Origin: Streptococcaceae bacterium
GTDB lineage: Bacteria; Bacillota; Bacilli; Lactobacillales; Streptococcaceae
Assembly (NCBI GenBank): GCA_031259195.1
Contig: JAIRLR010000102.1
Coordinates: 1-5,687 of the forward strand
DNA: 5,687 bases
Direction of reading: 5' to 3'
The position numbers were made by a program, and so were the translations under genes. Below the pieces are notes generated by a model, which did not search any database, was not told the origin of the DNA, and saw only the letters and a list, made by a program, of their open reading frames with translations. The stretch's first letter is position 1, and each line of letters begins with the position of its first letter. This document shows, one piece after another, positions 5,403-5,687 of this stretch.

Positions 5403-5687
5403 ATGAGATACCCAAGCGACATCAGCCGCGAAGACTTTGATGCGATCCGTCCAGAATTGGAAAACTTTAAAAAACGAACCAATCCTAGGCAATATGACTT
5501 ATACGATATCTTTTGCGCGGTTCTCTATGTTGTCAAAACTTACTTGCCAGTGGCGCGCTTTACCTCATGATTATCCCAAATGGAAGTCTGTTTATACATA
5601 CTTTAAACAGTGGGGTACACCACAAGAAGATGGGAGCACCTTGCTGGAAAGACTTTTAAAAAAAGTATAGCACACCTTCGTCAAGTT
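5403..5687 (+). pseudogene. IS5-family transposase ORFA, frameshifted (partial)
   Basis: ATG 5403 opens with MRYPSDISREDFDAIRPEL, the typical N-terminal start of IS5-family transposases of the two-frame type. The frame runs through LYDIFCAVLYVVKT and then ends at TGA 5568-5570 after only 55 residues. The conserved continuation CQWRALPHDYPKWKSVYTYF is found one base over, in the frame ending at TAG 5668-5670. Between ACT (5538-5540) and TGC (5545-5547) there are four bases (TACT) where the family has one codon, usually Gly. This indicates a one-base insertion near 5541-5544. The joined product would be about 89 residues, the normal size of the first IS5 frame, ending in LLERLLKKV. A second frame then continues with SIAHLRQV by -1 slippage at an A7 run. 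The insertion probably inactivates the copy, unless it is a sequencing error. The rest of the transposase lies outside the window. Confidence 0.75.
5658..5664 (+). other. A7 programmed -1 frameshift site in the IS5-type transposase
   Basis: Seven consecutive A bases precede GTATAG. In the ORFA frame they read as the last base of TTA, then AAA AAA, with stop TAG three bases later. Slipping back one base reads AGT ATA GCA CAC CTT CGT CAA, giving SIAHLRQ and continuing open to the window edge. Production of full transposase by -1 slippage on an A-run is known in two-frame IS5 relatives. No downstream stimulatory stem can be assessed in the remaining 17 bases. Confidence 0.6.

Larger units (their letters stand above)
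5337..5687 (+). mobile_element. Left end of an IS5-family insertion sequence (partial)
   Basis: The element appears to start at GAACCTGTCCAAG (5337), preceded by TTA (5334-5336). That TTA would fit the TNA target duplication of the IS1031/IS427-type branch of the IS5 family. It carries an IS5-type transposase N-terminus from 5403, with its own promoter just inside the tip. The right end is outside the window, so the terminal repeat and duplication cannot be confirmed. The element sits just downstream of the dehydratase terminator, a neutral landing site. Confidence 0.75.

Overview
This is a low-GC window with the gene content of a Bacillota (Firmicutes) member, probably class Bacilli and plausibly a lactic acid bacterium. 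The evidence is a MecA adaptor, AT-rich codon use, Gram-positive ribosome-binding sites and compact intrinsic terminators. I cannot name a genus from the sequence alone.

From left to right, bases 1-116 look like the end of an insertion sequence. The minus strand carries a transposase-like N-terminus starting at 68, and a CAGGG-type terminus ends at 116. Next is an unrecognised gene (144-689) with no convincing ribosome-binding site, so its 5' end may have been cut by the insertion. It closes with a strong intrinsic terminator (728-779). The gene-free stretch 690-1086 holds that terminator, an AT-rich spacer and a 171-bp imperfect-palindrome element (893-1063) that resembles a MITE. That element ends 23 bases before mecA (1087-1788), which encodes the ClpC adaptor MecA. 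hisS (histidyl-tRNA synthetase, 1808-3103) follows after a 19-base gap, so the two genes look like one operon. The hisS-downstream gap holds a compact 89-nt inverted-repeat element (3112-3200) with a perfect 11-bp outer stem and two internal hairpin-forming segments, then an extended -10 promoter. A 638-codon membrane-bound UDP-sugar 4,6-dehydratase of the CapD/WbpM/PglF type (3313-5229) follows, with its own intrinsic terminator. The right edge is the left end of an IS5-family element whose transposase reading frame is broken by an apparent one-base insertion and also carries an A7 slippage site.

Functionally the intact genes are housekeeping (regulated proteolysis and tRNA charging) plus one surface-polysaccharide sugar-nucleotide enzyme. 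They are boxed in and punctuated by mobile DNA. No antiphage, CRISPR, toxin or biosynthetic system is visible. The least explained items are the 89-nt element at 3112-3200, the palindromic element before mecA, whose tips match the tip of the IS5-type element at the right edge, and the orphan gene at 144-689.
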